Origin: Lachnospiraceae bacterium
Lineage (GTDB): Bacteria > Bacillota > Clostridia > Lachnospirales > Lachnospiraceae
Assembly: GCA_015057025.1 (NCBI GenBank)
Contig: SVFD01000009.1
Span: 24,696 to 88,695, forward strand
Length of the DNA: 64,000 nucleotides
Direction of reading: 5' to 3'
Positions within the stretch are counted from its first letter, which is position 1. Every line of letters begins with the position of its first letter. Positions 39,541 to 48,572 of the stretch are shown here, piece after piece. A program made the translations under genes and the position numbers. The notes beneath the pieces are model-generated. The model did no database searches, was not told where the DNA came from, and saw only the letters and a list, made by a program, of their open reading frames with translations.

Positions 39541-41499
39541 TTAAGAAAGCATTGCCAGACGATCTGTCAATTTTTCTTTAATGCACTTATCCGCAGTTTT
39601 CATAAACTCTACGTATTCCACAGGCGGAACCGGCTTAGAGAAATAATATCCCTGGAGGAAATCACAGCCGATACTGCGAAGCATCAATGCCTGCTCAAAG
39701 GTTTCCACACCCTCTGCTACAATCTTAAGTCCGAGACTCTTAATCATAGCCGCTGTATGCTCAAGTACCTTCATCGCCTTATCATTATCTGTCGCTGCCC
39801 AAACTACACTTTTATCAAGCTTAACCAAATCAAAAGGAAACTCAATCAGATAATCGGTATTTGAAAAACCTGTACCATAATCATCCACGGCAAAAGTACA
39901 ACCGGAGTCAATAAGATTCGCCATATTATTCATAAGAATACGATTATCCGAAGTAGAAAAGGTCTCCGTCACTTCAAAATCAATCATATTATAGGGAATC
40001 TGATATTTATCCATAATGGATTTCAGATGCTTATGTAAATCTTCCTGCATACATTGTACCATTGACAGATTAACTTCTACATAACGAATACCCAGATCTT
40101 GTACATTTTCTGACTGTAAGAAATCACATACCTTGTGGAATACAATATCTCCAACCTCCAGTATCAAACCGGTCTGTTCCGCAATGGGAATAAATTCATC
40201 AGGCGGAATAAATCCAAGCTCTTCATCGCGCAGACGTACCAGAGCTTCCGCTGCACTAAAAGCCTTATCTTCAATAGAATAAATCGGTTGGAAATACACT
40301 TCAAAACTCTTATTTCTTACTGCGCTCTTTAAAATATGGCTGATAATCGCGCTTCTTTGATGTTTCTCTGTCATTTCCTTTGTTGCAATAACTACATCAT
40401 AAGAATTCTCTTCCTTCGCAAACTCTAAGGCAGAATCAATGGCATTCAACATTTCTTCGCGTGTAGAAGCTACCTCCGGAAAATCTACGGTACACATGCG
40501 AACGGTCAGATTTACCGCTACACGTTTTACATGAAAAGCAGTTACGAATCTCCACTTTAACCATTCTGCATGTTCTTCAATATCTTTACTCTTCTGGTCG
40601 AAAATATATGCAAATCGGGTTCCGTCCAGATGATACATCTCACCTTTTAATCCCTTATTGCAATCCTTTACTACAGTTGCCAACAAATCATTTCCGCGCT
40701 CCACACCCATGAACTGGTCTACAAACTGGAATCCCTCCATTTCAAAAGCCAGCACGGTAAATTTTTTCTTTTTATCATGCAAATTAACAATCTTTTGCAG
40801 AAAGGCCTTCATATTAAAAATATCCAGCTCCTTATCCAGATACTCGTCCGGATTCTGCAAAGAATGAAACAGCATAAAGTACATAAGGGACGCTACAAAA
40901 TTTACCAAAAGTAAATCGTTCCACACAAACTGGATAATAACTGCAGCAATAGCTATAATTGCGATAACACAGGTAGTAACCAAATGCATATTATTTATTT
41001 TTCGTTTGGAAGTAATAATTGTAAAAATGCATCCGCCCAGCATAGTAAACGCAATAATATAAAGACTAATGTGCAACGGACCGTGCATATACTGATCGTT
41101 TTCAAAATAGAAAATTGTTTTTAACCAAGGCGTTAAGACAATACTTAAAGTAATGTACAACAAAGCAAAGGTATTTACTACCTTCATGACTTTACCGCAC
41201 CGGTCTTTGTTTTGCTCCGTAATCAACAGTAAATATATGAGATAAACAATATAAATACAGTTAAAAGAAAAGAAATAAATCTGATTAACAATATAGTTTA
41301 ACCACAAGGGAAAAGTTCCGATATGATTCAATGAATACACCGAAATGATATCAAAAACAGAGGCAGTGATAATCAATGCCCCAATACATAAAAATAATCG
41401 ATTGGATTTGCTGGGAAAATGTTTCTTGGAAAAGAAAAGTCCCCCTACGATAATACATATGAGAATTGCCGCTATATCATAGTGAAAGATATAATTCAT
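39541..41499 (-). CDS. Membrane c-di-GMP phosphodiesterase with degenerate GGDEF and EAL domain
   Basis: A 652-residue protein. The first 220 residues have about seven helices. Residues 235-375 are a GGDEF-type fold lacking the active motif (MYHLDGTRFAYIF at that place). Residues 385-640 are an EAL domain with AAEALVRL, the Asn in VEVNLS, the Glu in FEVTETF, DDYGTG, KLDKSVV, AEGVE and FLQGYYFSKP, so phosphodiesterase residues are complete. It should lower c-di-GMP, with the dead GGDEF perhaps acting as a GTP or effector sensor. It is the first gene before the hydrogenase-like and methyl-accepting genes. Confidence 0.92.
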   Translation of the reverse strand: MNYIFHYDIAAILICIIVGGLFFSKKHFPSKSNRLFLCIGALIITASVFDIISVYSLNHIGTFPLWLNYIVNQIYFFSFNCIYIVYLIYLLLITEQNKDRCGKVMKVVNTFALLYITLSIVLTPWLKTIFYFENDQYMHGPLHISLYIIAFTMLGGCIFTIITSKRKINNMHLVTTCVIAIIAIAAVIIQFVWNDLLLVNFVASLMYFMLFHSLQNPDEYLDKELDIFNMKAFLQKIVNLHDKKKKFTVLAFEMEGFQFVDQFMGVERGNDLLATVVKDCNKGLKGEMYHLDGTRFAYIFDQKSKDIEEHAEWLKWRFVTAFHVKRVAVNLTVRMCTVDFPEVASTREEMLNAIDSALEFAKEENSYDVVIATKEMTEKHQRSAIISHILKSAVRNKSFEVYFQPIYSIEDKAFSAAEALVRLRDEELGFIPPDEFIPIAEQTGLILEVGDIVFHKVCDFLQSENVQDLGIRYVEVNLSMVQCMQEDLHKHLKSIMDKYQIPYNMIDFEVTETFSTSDNRILMNNMANLIDSGCTFAVDDYGTGFSNTDYLIEFPFDLVKLDKSVVWAATDNDKAMKVLEHTAAMIKSLGLKIVAEGVETFEQALMLRSIGCDFLQGYYFSKPVPPVEYVEFMKTADKCIKEKLTDRLAMLS

Positions 41500-41677
41500 A
41501 TGGCCTCCCTGCCTAATACGTAAGTGCTATCCCCTTTAACACCTATATACACCTATTATAACGCATTTTAAATATAATTGCACCCTTTTTAAGTAGAAAT
41601 AATAATACTCTTACCACATTTTAATGCTTATTCATGCGTGGTAGCTTCATTTTTATCAAATATTTAAGCAGTGCAAT

Positions 41678-42529
41678 CTATTTTTGCCTAATGTACATAG
41701 CAAGAGCAACCGCAATAATAATCACATAGCCGATGATGCTGAAAACATCCGGCACCTGATTCAAAAAGAAAAATCCAAGAATTGCCGCAAAAATAACCTG
41801 CGAATAATCATAGACCGAAATCTCCTTCGCCGGCGCATAAGTATAGGCCGCCGTAACGCAAAACTGTCCTCCGGAAGCCGCCAAACCGGTAAGAAGCAGA
41901 AAGATCCACTGCCACCATTCCATAGGTTCATAATTTAAAAGTACAATCGGTGCAAGAATCACACTGGTAAAACCGGAAAAGAAAAATACGATAAAAGTAC
42001 TTTTCGTCCCTTTCTGCCCAAGCTTACGAACACATGTATAAGCAATCCCTGCGCCTAAGCCTCCGATTAATCCTGCCACTGCCGGAATGGCTTCCATACC
42101 AAAAGTAGGTTTTACGATAAAAAGACTTCCCACAAATGCCAGCACTACTGCCAGCCACTGAAACCAATTTGCTTTTTCTTTTAAGAATATAGCCGAAAAG
42201 ATAATAACGAAAAAGGGAGCCAACTTGTTCAACATAGAAGCGTCGGAAATATTCATATGGTCTACGGCGTAAAAATTGCAAACAAAGCCGATACCGCCGG
42301 CAAAAGAACGCAAAAAGAGCAACCAAAAATTATCTTTGGTTACTTTTCTTTCTTCTTTGGTCGTACTTCGAAACACTATAATTCCGGAAAATACCAATGC
42401 TACGGCATTTCTGAAAAAAGCCTTCTGAATAACCGGTAAATCCCCTGCCAGATTAACAAATAAATTCATTAATGCAAAGCAAAAGGCACAGCCGATAATA
42501 CACAATATACCTTTTTGTCTGTTTTTCAT
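41678..42529 (-). CDS. DMT family (EamA) transporter
   Basis: A 283-residue, ten-helix transporter with two EamA repeats: LCIIGCAFCFALMNLFVN at the start of the first and AGLIGGLGAGIAYTCVRKLG at the start of the second. FFRNAVALVFSGIIVF and SMLNKLAPFFVIIFSAIFLKEK are typical of the drug/metabolite superfamily. It is the last gene of the leftward diguanylate cyclase-AlaX-hydrolase run, 17 bases after the hydrolase. Substrate is unknown. Confidence 0.9.
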   Translation of the reverse strand: MKNRQKGILCIIGCAFCFALMNLFVNLAGDLPVIQKAFFRNAVALVFSGIIVFRSTTKEERKVTKDNFWLLFLRSFAGGIGFVCNFYAVDHMNISDASMLNKLAPFFVIIFSAIFLKEKANWFQWLAVVLAFVGSLFIVKPTFGMEAIPAVAGLIGGLGAGIAYTCVRKLGQKGTKSTFIVFFFSGFTSVILAPIVLLNYEPMEWWQWIFLLLTGLAASGGQFCVTAAYTYAPAKEISVYDYSQVIFAAILGFFFLNQVPDVFSIIGYVIIIAVALAMYIRQK

Positions 42530-42546
42530 TTACAACACATCTCTCT

Positions 42547-43281
42547 TTATTCCAAAACTTCACAAATCGCCTCTAAAGTAATTTCCTGCTGTTCCTTGGG
42601 AGAAAGTGCGGCAGCACCATCACCCGACTGCTCCCCGTAATTACCAAAGCCCGCGTGATTTCCTCCGGTGATTTCGATTTCTTTCGCATCTTCGGGAAGA
42701 TTACTTCTGTACTCTTCATAGTTTTCCATATTTAAAACCTCATCCGAAGAACCGTAAACACTCAACACCTCCAGATTATCCTGCTTTAAATCCTCAGTAG
42801 AATATGCCGCAAGGAGAATAACACCGTTGATTTGCGATGCGTTTTCGTGAGCATAAGTTGCCGCCATGGCTCCGCCTAAAGAATGACCCGCCATATACCA
42901 GTCTGCAATATTGGGATAATCCTTTCGAACTTCATCTGCCTTATCCATATCCAAGACCGCTAACTTAAGAGGCATTTTTACAATAATGCAAAGATATCCT
43001 TCCTCAGCAACAGCATGCATAAGCGGCGCATAGGCTTGTGCCTCTACACTGCCTCCCGGATAAAAAATAATACCTTTGTTATAAAAATCTCCTGTAGGTT
43101 CAAAAGCAATATAATCCGCCTTATCTTCAACCTTTACATACTTTGTACTTTCCATTGCATCTGCAGCAACGGCATCTGCTTCATACGCTGAATTGTCCAC
43201 TGACTCCAGTGTTATAACAAAAAGAGTCAAAATCAACGATATCATTAAACATACAATACGAAAAACCTTATTTTTATACAT
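42547..43281 (-). CDS. Membrane-anchored alpha/beta hydrolase
   Basis: A 244-residue protein with an N-terminal hydrophobic segment (VFRIVCLMISLILTLFVITL) that anchors or exports it. The catalytic nucleophile lies in AGHSLGG near residue 133, with a later Asp in YGSSDEV and the His in GGNHAGFG, completing a Ser-Asp-His triad. The pattern matches the alpha/beta hydrolase 5 group. It lies 17 bases after the alanyl-tRNA editing gene. Substrate unknown. Confidence 0.88.
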   Translation of the reverse strand: MYKNKVFRIVCLMISLILTLFVITLESVDNSAYEADAVAADAMESTKYVKVEDKADYIAFEPTGDFYNKGIIFYPGGSVEAQAYAPLMHAVAEEGYLCIIVKMPLKLAVLDMDKADEVRKDYPNIADWYMAGHSLGGAMAATYAHENASQINGVILLAAYSTEDLKQDNLEVLSVYGSSDEVLNMENYEEYRSNLPEDAKEIEITGGNHAGFGNYGEQSGDGAAALSPKEQQEITLEAICEVLE

Positions 43282-43298
43282 AACTGTTTCCTTTAACT

Positions 43299-44528
43299 TT
43301 ACTTAAACCGATATAAATATTCTTCTATATCAGCTCTGTTTGCACAAACGCTTCCCTGAATCATCTTGATAGAACCGCCGCCTCTTCCGTTTAAGGCCTC
43401 ATTCATCTCTTTGGCAAGCAATCTCAAATCCGGCTCGATTACCGTCTCATTTTTACTGATAATGTAGCGATAGCCTTCACCGTCTTTACCCATAAAACCT
43501 GCCACAATACCCGAAGCAATGGTAACTCCCTCATTAATCAACGCACGCATCTGCACCTCATCCAATGCTTCAGCAAAAATAAGCTCCACCCGACTTGTGC
43601 CGCTGTTCTTAACAGAGGCATGTAATTTATCTATATGTAAGTCTGTAATCTGCTTCTTTAACAGGGTTATGGTTTCCTGCTGCGATTTTAACTGCTCACT
43701 CACTCTTTCTGCCGCCACATGGCACTCTTCCCTTTTAGCTGAAAAAGTGCGCATAATATCGCAAATCTCTTCATGAAGCATACCATAATCTTCTCTTGCC
43801 CAGGCTCCCGATTTTAATGTAAAACGGGTACCTCCCCTATGGCTCATAAAATCCATTACCTTAATTAAACCGATTTCTCCGGTTCTTTTTACATGGGGCG
43901 CACAACAGGCACAAGCATCATATCCTTCAATAATAACCACACGGATATCTTCCGTTAAATCCAGTTTACTGCGATATTCTAATTCTTCCGGACTGTCAGG
44001 ATAAACCGCTTTTATTTCCGCGTCAGCATCCACACCTTCATTTGCCAGTTTTTCCAGTCTGGCAAAATCCTCAGCACCTAATACACCGTTTACATCCACG
44101 GTGACGGAATCTTTTGACATATGAAAACCTACATTTTCGTATCCGTACAGTTTATGAATCAGACCGCAGAATAAATGCTCGCCGGAGTGATTCTGCATTC
44201 TTTCATATCTTACTGCAAAATCCAGCTTGGCAACCACATCCGTTCCTGCATCAAAGGGTTCTTTTGTATAATGCAAAATAACATTTTCATCTTTCTGCAC
44301 ATCCAGAACTTCGGTTTCATTTATCCAACCCTTGTCAGCAGGCTGTCCGCCTCCCTCGGAAAAAAATACGGTTCTGTCCAAAACAATGCCATAAACCGTA
44401 TCTTCCTGCTCTCCGGTTTTACGTAATACTTTACGACATTCCAAAACCTTGGCATTGCACTCTTTTGCGTATGCATCATCCTCGTATAAAACTTCCGTCA
44501 AACCGTTTTTAACTCTTTTATTATTCAT
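43299..44528 (-). CDS. AlaX-type alanyl-tRNA editing protein with DHHA1 domain
   Basis: A 409-residue stand-alone editing protein that hydrolyses tRNA-Ala mischarged with Ser or Gly. The zinc-binding editing core has HSGEHLFCG near residue 117 and CACCAPHVKRTGEIG near 208. FSEGGGQPADKG at residue 52 is the usual substrate-loop motif. A coiled coil and a C-terminal DHHA1 domain with NGRGGGSIKMIQG follow. This is the long AlaX form. GGAG inside the end of the diguanylate cyclase gene serves as its ribosome site. Confidence 0.92.
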   Translation of the reverse strand: MNNKRVKNGLTEVLYEDDAYAKECNAKVLECRKVLRKTGEQEDTVYGIVLDRTVFFSEGGGQPADKGWINETEVLDVQKDENVILHYTKEPFDAGTDVVAKLDFAVRYERMQNHSGEHLFCGLIHKLYGYENVGFHMSKDSVTVDVNGVLGAEDFARLEKLANEGVDADAEIKAVYPDSPEELEYRSKLDLTEDIRVVIIEGYDACACCAPHVKRTGEIGLIKVMDFMSHRGGTRFTLKSGAWAREDYGMLHEEICDIMRTFSAKREECHVAAERVSEQLKSQQETITLLKKQITDLHIDKLHASVKNSGTSRVELIFAEALDEVQMRALINEGVTIASGIVAGFMGKDGEGYRYIISKNETVIEPDLRLLAKEMNEALNGRGGGSIKMIQGSVCANRADIEEYLYRFK

Positions 44529-44530
44529 GC

Positions 44531-45823
44531 TTATTCTCCAACAATTCGATTTCTTCCTTCGGTTTTACCCTTATATAATCTCTCATCGGCAGTTCTCAGC
44601 AAACTGTCAATATCATTCTCTGCACCGCCCGCAACAATACCAAAAGTCATGGTAACCTGAATCGGCGTTTCAAAACGTTCATCCGGAATCTGAAGTTTAC
44701 GGACATTCTCCATAAAAATTTTAAGTTTGTCCACACCGGTCTCATATTCGGTTTCATCAAATACAATCAAGAATTCCTCTCCGCCCCAGCGGGAAACAAA
44801 GCCTTTACCTGTCATAGATGCTTTTAACGCCTTAGCAACCGCAATCAAAACCTTATCACCCACTTCATGTCCGTAGGTGTCGTTTACCTTTTTAAAAAAG
44901 TCAATATCTGCTATGGTAAGACAGAATCTTGTTCCGGTATTCTCTGCCTTTTTCATCATTTTTTTCAGACGCTGATTGGCACACCTTCGGTTATAAAGCT
45001 CCGTCAAAGCGTCTCGTTCGATTAAAACATGAAGGGATTTCTGCATGGAAACAACAGACCTTCCCATATCGGAAATTTCATCATTACGCTCCATAATACT
45101 GTAATGAGGATCCTTTGATAAATCGCCCTTGGCAACATTTGCTAAGGCTTTTTGCAAATGACCGATAGCCGTTGCCAATTTTTTTGCATAGCGGAAGGAA
45201 ATAAATCCTGCTGCCAGCATACCAATTAAAATCACAAAAGCAATGGGAAAAACAGCTTTAAATACCAGGTCTTTTACCACCTCAGCAGGCTTTGCCACAG
45301 CAATCATACCAATGCAACCGCCGTTTTCTGTTAAAAGAGGCATGTAATATGCACAATATGTATTTTCACCGATTACCACACCATCATAAAACCGGGCAGT
45401 TTTCTGATCCAGAACATCACGGCAAATAATGGTACTTACACCGCTACCGATTAAACGTTCTCCCTCTGCATCTTTGATGGTGGTAATCATTCGCACATCC
45501 TTATAAAAGATTGTGATTTCCGCACCGGTTGCTTCTTTTAGACTGTCAATAATGGTAAAATCTCCGGTTATTTCCTCATCACCTTTATAATAAAAAGCAA
45601 TATTTTCCTGCTCGATATAACGATATTCTCCCGGAAAAACCGTATTATAAGTGGCAGCCACGGATGCGGCAATGTTTTCGAGTTCGTCTTCTACCTTTTC
45701 ATGCATTACGCCATTAAAACGAATAGAACAGATAAACAATACCAAAAGTCCAAAAAGCATAATCGGTACAATTGCCATTGCCGGTATTGTTTTATATATG
45801 CTGCTTCTTGCCTTTTTCTCCAT
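44531..45823 (-). CDS. Membrane diguanylate cyclase with extracellular Cache-like sensor
   Basis: A 430-residue protein. A helix near residues 12-33 is followed by an extracytoplasmic sensor of about 150 residues resembling a single Cache domain (FTIIDSLKEATGAEITIFYKD). A second helix near 195-215, a HAMP-like linker and a GGDEF domain follow. The active site is SRWGGEEFLIVF, with DIDFFKKVNDTYGHEVGD upstream, so c-di-GMP synthesis is expected. The inhibitory RxxD site before GGEEF is missing (GKGF instead). It starts the operon with AlaX, the hydrolase and the DMT transporter. Confidence 0.93.
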   Translation of the reverse strand: MEKKARSSIYKTIPAMAIVPIMLFGLLVLFICSIRFNGVMHEKVEDELENIAASVAATYNTVFPGEYRYIEQENIAFYYKGDEEITGDFTIIDSLKEATGAEITIFYKDVRMITTIKDAEGERLIGSGVSTIICRDVLDQKTARFYDGVVIGENTYCAYYMPLLTENGGCIGMIAVAKPAEVVKDLVFKAVFPIAFVILIGMLAAGFISFRYAKKLATAIGHLQKALANVAKGDLSKDPHYSIMERNDEISDMGRSVVSMQKSLHVLIERDALTELYNRRCANQRLKKMMKKAENTGTRFCLTIADIDFFKKVNDTYGHEVGDKVLIAVAKALKASMTGKGFVSRWGGEEFLIVFDETEYETGVDKLKIFMENVRKLQIPDERFETPIQVTMTFGIVAGGAENDIDSLLRTADERLYKGKTEGRNRIVGE

Positions 45824-45865
45824 AAGTCGTTACCTCATTCTTCATAAGTATTAGGATGTCTTTTT

Positions 45866-45894
45866 ATTTTACTCCATTCTTATTTTCTGTACAA
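45866..45894 (-). promoter_or_regulatory. Sigma-A promoter of the diguanylate cyclase operon
   Basis: On the minus strand: TTGTAC (45894-45889), 17 bases, TAAAAT (45871-45866). The start near 45859 leaves a leader of about 36 bases before the ATG. Confidence 0.7.
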
Positions 45895-45914
45895 GCCAAA
45901 AGAACGTTCTTAAA

Positions 45915-45949
45915 ACAAAAAATGCCATTGGGCATTGCCCAATGACATT
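45915..45949 (-). terminator. Terminator of the AIM24 gene
   Basis: AATGCCATTGGGC (45921-45933) pairs with GCCCAATGACATT (45937-45949) with one mismatch, around a three-base loop. On the minus strand TTTTTT follows. It lies 23 bases after the AIM24 stop. Confidence 0.9.
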
Positions 45950-45972
45950 CTGATTTCATACTATGTATTCTC

Positions 45973-46653
45973 TTATCTTCCTGTAGGTAAGTAAGGAATC
46001 AAAGCACTTGCAAGGCTTGATACGGGCATGGTCTGTAACCAGATGCGTCCGGGACCTGTAAGTACGGTATTGAAGAATCCTTCACCACCAAATACCTTAT
46101 TTCCAAGACCGCCGCCAACAGACACTGTATCCATCTTAACGGTTGCTTCCATAGCTGCAAGGCTTCCGGTATCAACTACCATGGTCTGACCGGGCTGTAA
46201 TTCATATTCAATAGTGCTTCCGTCTACTTCAAGGAAAACATAACCCTGACCTGAGAACTTCTGCATGATAAAGCCTTCACCACCAACTAAACCTGCTCCC
46301 AGCTTCTTCTGGAAATGAACTTCTGTATTAACACCCATTTCTGAAGCAAGGAAAGATCTCTTCTGTGCGATGATAGTCTTGCCACCTGATACATCAACTG
46401 CAAGGATATTTCCGGGAACGCCTGAACCGAATGCAATCATACCTGCGCCACCCTGAGCGGTGTAGTTGTTTTCAAACATAGATTCACCTGTAAATGCCTT
46501 ACCGAGCATTTTACCAATTCCGCCGCCCTTTGTTTCCATCTGCATGTTGGGAGACATCCAGCACATAGCACCCTTCTGGCACTTAACTGTCTCGCCACCT
46601 GCGAGATTCATAACTACAACGGGAAACGGTGCACCTTTAATTTCAAACTGCAT
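45973..46653 (-). CDS. AIM24 / TIGR00266 family protein
   Basis: A 226-residue beta-rich protein. Repeating Gly-rich strands such as GGGIGKMLGKAFTGESMFENNYTA, GEGFIMQKFSGQGYVFLEVDG and LTGPGRIWLQTMPVSSLA are the family hallmark. Bacterial members form trimeric beta-prism-like shells; the biochemical role is not settled. No signal peptide. AGGAGG precedes the ATG. Its upstream region contains three 11-bp spaced direct repeats (46700-46728) and a terminator follows, so it is a single-gene unit. Confidence 0.92.
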   Translation of the reverse strand: MQFEIKGAPFPVVVMNLAGGETVKCQKGAMCWMSPNMQMETKGGGIGKMLGKAFTGESMFENNYTAQGGAGMIAFGSGVPGNILAVDVSGGKTIIAQKRSFLASEMGVNTEVHFQKKLGAGLVGGEGFIMQKFSGQGYVFLEVDGSTIEYELQPGQTMVVDTGSLAAMEATVKMDTVSVGGGLGNKVFGGEGFFNTVLTGPGRIWLQTMPVSSLASALIPYLPTGR

Positions 46654-46699
46654 AATTAAATTCCTCCTCTAAAAAAAAATTTACACTACGAATGCTATT

Positions 46700-46728
46700 T
46701 TATCACAGTTTTATCACTTTTTCATCAC
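46700..46728 (-). promoter_or_regulatory. Three direct repeats with 11-bp period upstream of AIM24
   Basis: On the minus strand GTGATGA, GTGATAA and GTGATAA occur at 46728-46722, 46717-46711 and 46706-46700, each 11 bases from the next. The last runs into TAAAAT, a likely -10 box. One helical turn between repeats puts them on the same DNA face, as for an activator or cooperative repressor. No regulator gene adjacent is obviously linked. Confidence 0.5.
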
Positions 46729-46807
46729 ATTTTTTTCATTATATTTTCATAATTTGTATTTTTATGCTAAAACATGCGAAGATCTCTATATATTTTGCCA
46801 AAATAAC

Positions 46808-46840
46808 AGGACCATTTGGGATAATATCCCACCCGGTCCT
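46808..46840. terminator. Terminator after the DUF1846 gene
   Basis: AGGACC (46808-46813) with GGTCCT (46835-46840) and an inner GGGATA/TATCCC form a two-part stem just after the DUF1846 stop at 46849. The best T-run, TTTTTTAC, is on the plus strand; on the minus strand TGTTATTTTGG follows. It can act in either direction. Confidence 0.65.
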
Positions 46841-46848
46841 TTTTTACT

Positions 46849-48333
46849 TTACTTATGATATAGTTTCTTAGTCTGATATGCCGGCTCACAGGTTAAATTC
46901 ATACCAAGCTTACGGAACATATTTTTATCTACTTGGGAAAGAATCACACTGGAATGCACCTCTGAACCGCGAAGATTAGGCAACTGCTCCATGGCGCGTT
47001 TTGCCTTTTCATCCGTTGCCGCACAAATAGATAAGGCAATCAGTACTTCATCCGTATGAAGCCTTGGATTTGCATTGCCAAGGTGATTTATTTTTAACTG
47101 CTGAATAGGTCCGATAATGGTAGGCGCAATCAAATGCACTTCATCTTCTAATCCAGCCAGTTTCTTTAACGCATTTAAAAGCAAAGCCGAAGATGCTCCC
47201 AGAAGTTCACTGGTTTTACCGGTAATGATTTCACCATCCGGTAACTGCATAGCCGCTGCCGGTGCTCCGGTTTCTTCCGCTCTTGCATTTGCGGCGCCGA
47301 TAACAGGACGGTCTTCTACGGTAATACCGGCCTGCTTCATTAAAAGCTCAATCTTCATTACCTGATCATCACCCGCATTGCCCTGACGTTTATCACATAA
47401 CGCATTATAATATCTTCGGATGATTTCCTCTTTTGCCGCCCGTCTGACAGCCTCATCATCTATAATACCATAGCCTGCCATGTTGACACCCATGTCAGTA
47501 GGAGACTTATAGGGTGACTCGCCCATAATTTCTTCAAACATGGCGTTTAACACAGGGAAAATCTCCACGTCGCGGTTATAATTAATGGTAGTCTCACCAT
47601 AGGCTTCCAAATGGAAGGGGTCAATCATATTAACGTCATTTAAGTCTGCCGTTGCCGCCTCATAAGCAAGATTTACCGGATGCTTTAAAGGCAGATTCCA
47701 AACCGGAAAGGTTTCATACTTAGCATAACCGGCTTTAATACCTCTTTTATACTCGTGGTAAATCTGAGAAAGGCAGGTAGCCATTTTACCGCTTCCGGGA
47801 CCGGGGGCCGTAAGCACCACCAAGGAACGGCTTGTCTCAATGTATTCATTTCTTCCGTACCCTTCCTCACTTACAATATGAGGAATATTGGAGGGATAAC
47901 CTTCAATATGATAGTGGCGGTATACTTTTAAGCCTAAAGATTCCAGTTTCTTCTGGTAAGCAACCACGCTGGACTGTCCAGCAAACTGTGTCAAAACAAC
48001 GCTTCCCACATACAAACCGTAACCACGGAAGGCATCAATCAGACGCAAAACGTCCATATCATAGGATATACCGATATCGGAACGCACCTTATTCTTCTCA
48101 ATATCTCCGGCACTGATAACAATTACAATCTCCGCCTGGTCCTTTAACTGCACCAGCATATTGATTTTACTGTCCGGCTTAAATCCCGGCAAAACCCTGG
48201 ATGCATGAAAATCATCGAAAAGCTTACCTCCGAACTCCAGATATAACTTACCTCCGAAGGTTGCAATACGCTCTTTGATACGCTCAGACTGCAATTTTAA
48301 GTATTTGTCATTATCAAAACCGATTTTGTGCAT
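46849..48333 (-). CDS. DUF1846 family protein
   Basis: A 494-residue soluble protein matching DUF1846 over its full length: [17 protein letters not shown] at the start, [22 protein letters not shown], and a nucleotide-binding-like loop [20 protein letters not shown] near residue 180. Structures from the family show a P-loop-like fold but no confirmed reaction. The ATG at 48333 lies eight bases after GGAG. A sigma-A promoter at 48443-48471 gives a leader of about 100 bases. Confidence 0.93.
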   Translation of the reverse strand: MHKIGFDNDKYLKLQSERIKERIATFGGKLYLEFGGKLFDDFHASRVLPGFKPDSKINMLVQLKDQAEIVIVISAGDIEKNKVRSDIGISYDMDVLRLIDAFRGYGLYVGSVVLTQFAGQSSVVAYQKKLESLGLKVYRHYHIEGYPSNIPHIVSEEGYGRNEYIETSRSLVVLTAPGPGSGKMATCLSQIYHEYKRGIKAGYAKYETFPVWNLPLKHPVNLAYEAATADLNDVNMIDPFHLEAYGETTINYNRDVEIFPVLNAMFEEIMGESPYKSPTDMGVNMAGYGIIDDEAVRRAAKEEIIRRYYNALCDKRQGNAGDDQVMKIELLMKQAGITVEDRPVIGAANARAEETGAPAAAMQLPDGEIITGKTSELLGASSALLLNALKKLAGLEDEVHLIAPTIIGPIQQLKINHLGNANPRLHTDEVLIALSICAATDEKAKRAMEQLPNLRGSEVHSSVILSQVDKNMFRKLGMNLTCEPAYQTKKLYHK

Positions 48334-48442
48334 GATATGTCTCCGCTTTCTCAACTCTTTGCTAAAAATAACATAACCATTCAGCTTCCGTTTGCAAATC
48401 TGCTTCTTTTAGACTCTGAACAGTTATAAAATAACAAATTTT

Positions 48443-48471
48443 ATCATACCTAATTTTAGAGATAAAATCAA
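48443..48471 (-). promoter_or_regulatory. Sigma-A promoter of the DUF1846 gene
   Basis: On the minus strand: TTGATT (48471-48466), 17 bases, TATGAT (48448-48443). It faces away from the AraC-family promoter at 48515-48542 in the same 239-base intergenic region. Confidence 0.75.
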
Positions 48472-48514
48472 TATTACATTTATATATTTTCATATAAAAT
48501 TTATGTCTTTTTTC

Positions 48515-48542
48515 TTGTTTTTCAAACATACTCTGCTATAAT
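48515..48542 (+). promoter_or_regulatory. Promoter of the AraC-family gene
   Basis: TTGTTT (48515-48520), 16 bases, TATAAT (48537-48542). The start near 48549 leaves a leader of about 24 bases containing AAAGGAG ten bases before the ATG. Confidence 0.75.
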
Positions 48543-48572
48543 AGAACTAATCCTTATGAAAGGAGTCTGCAA

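Noticed and set aside
41612..41643. TACCAC...GTGGTA inverted repeat after the DMT gene
   Set aside because: Only six base pairs around a 20-base loop with no T-run; too weak to call a terminator.
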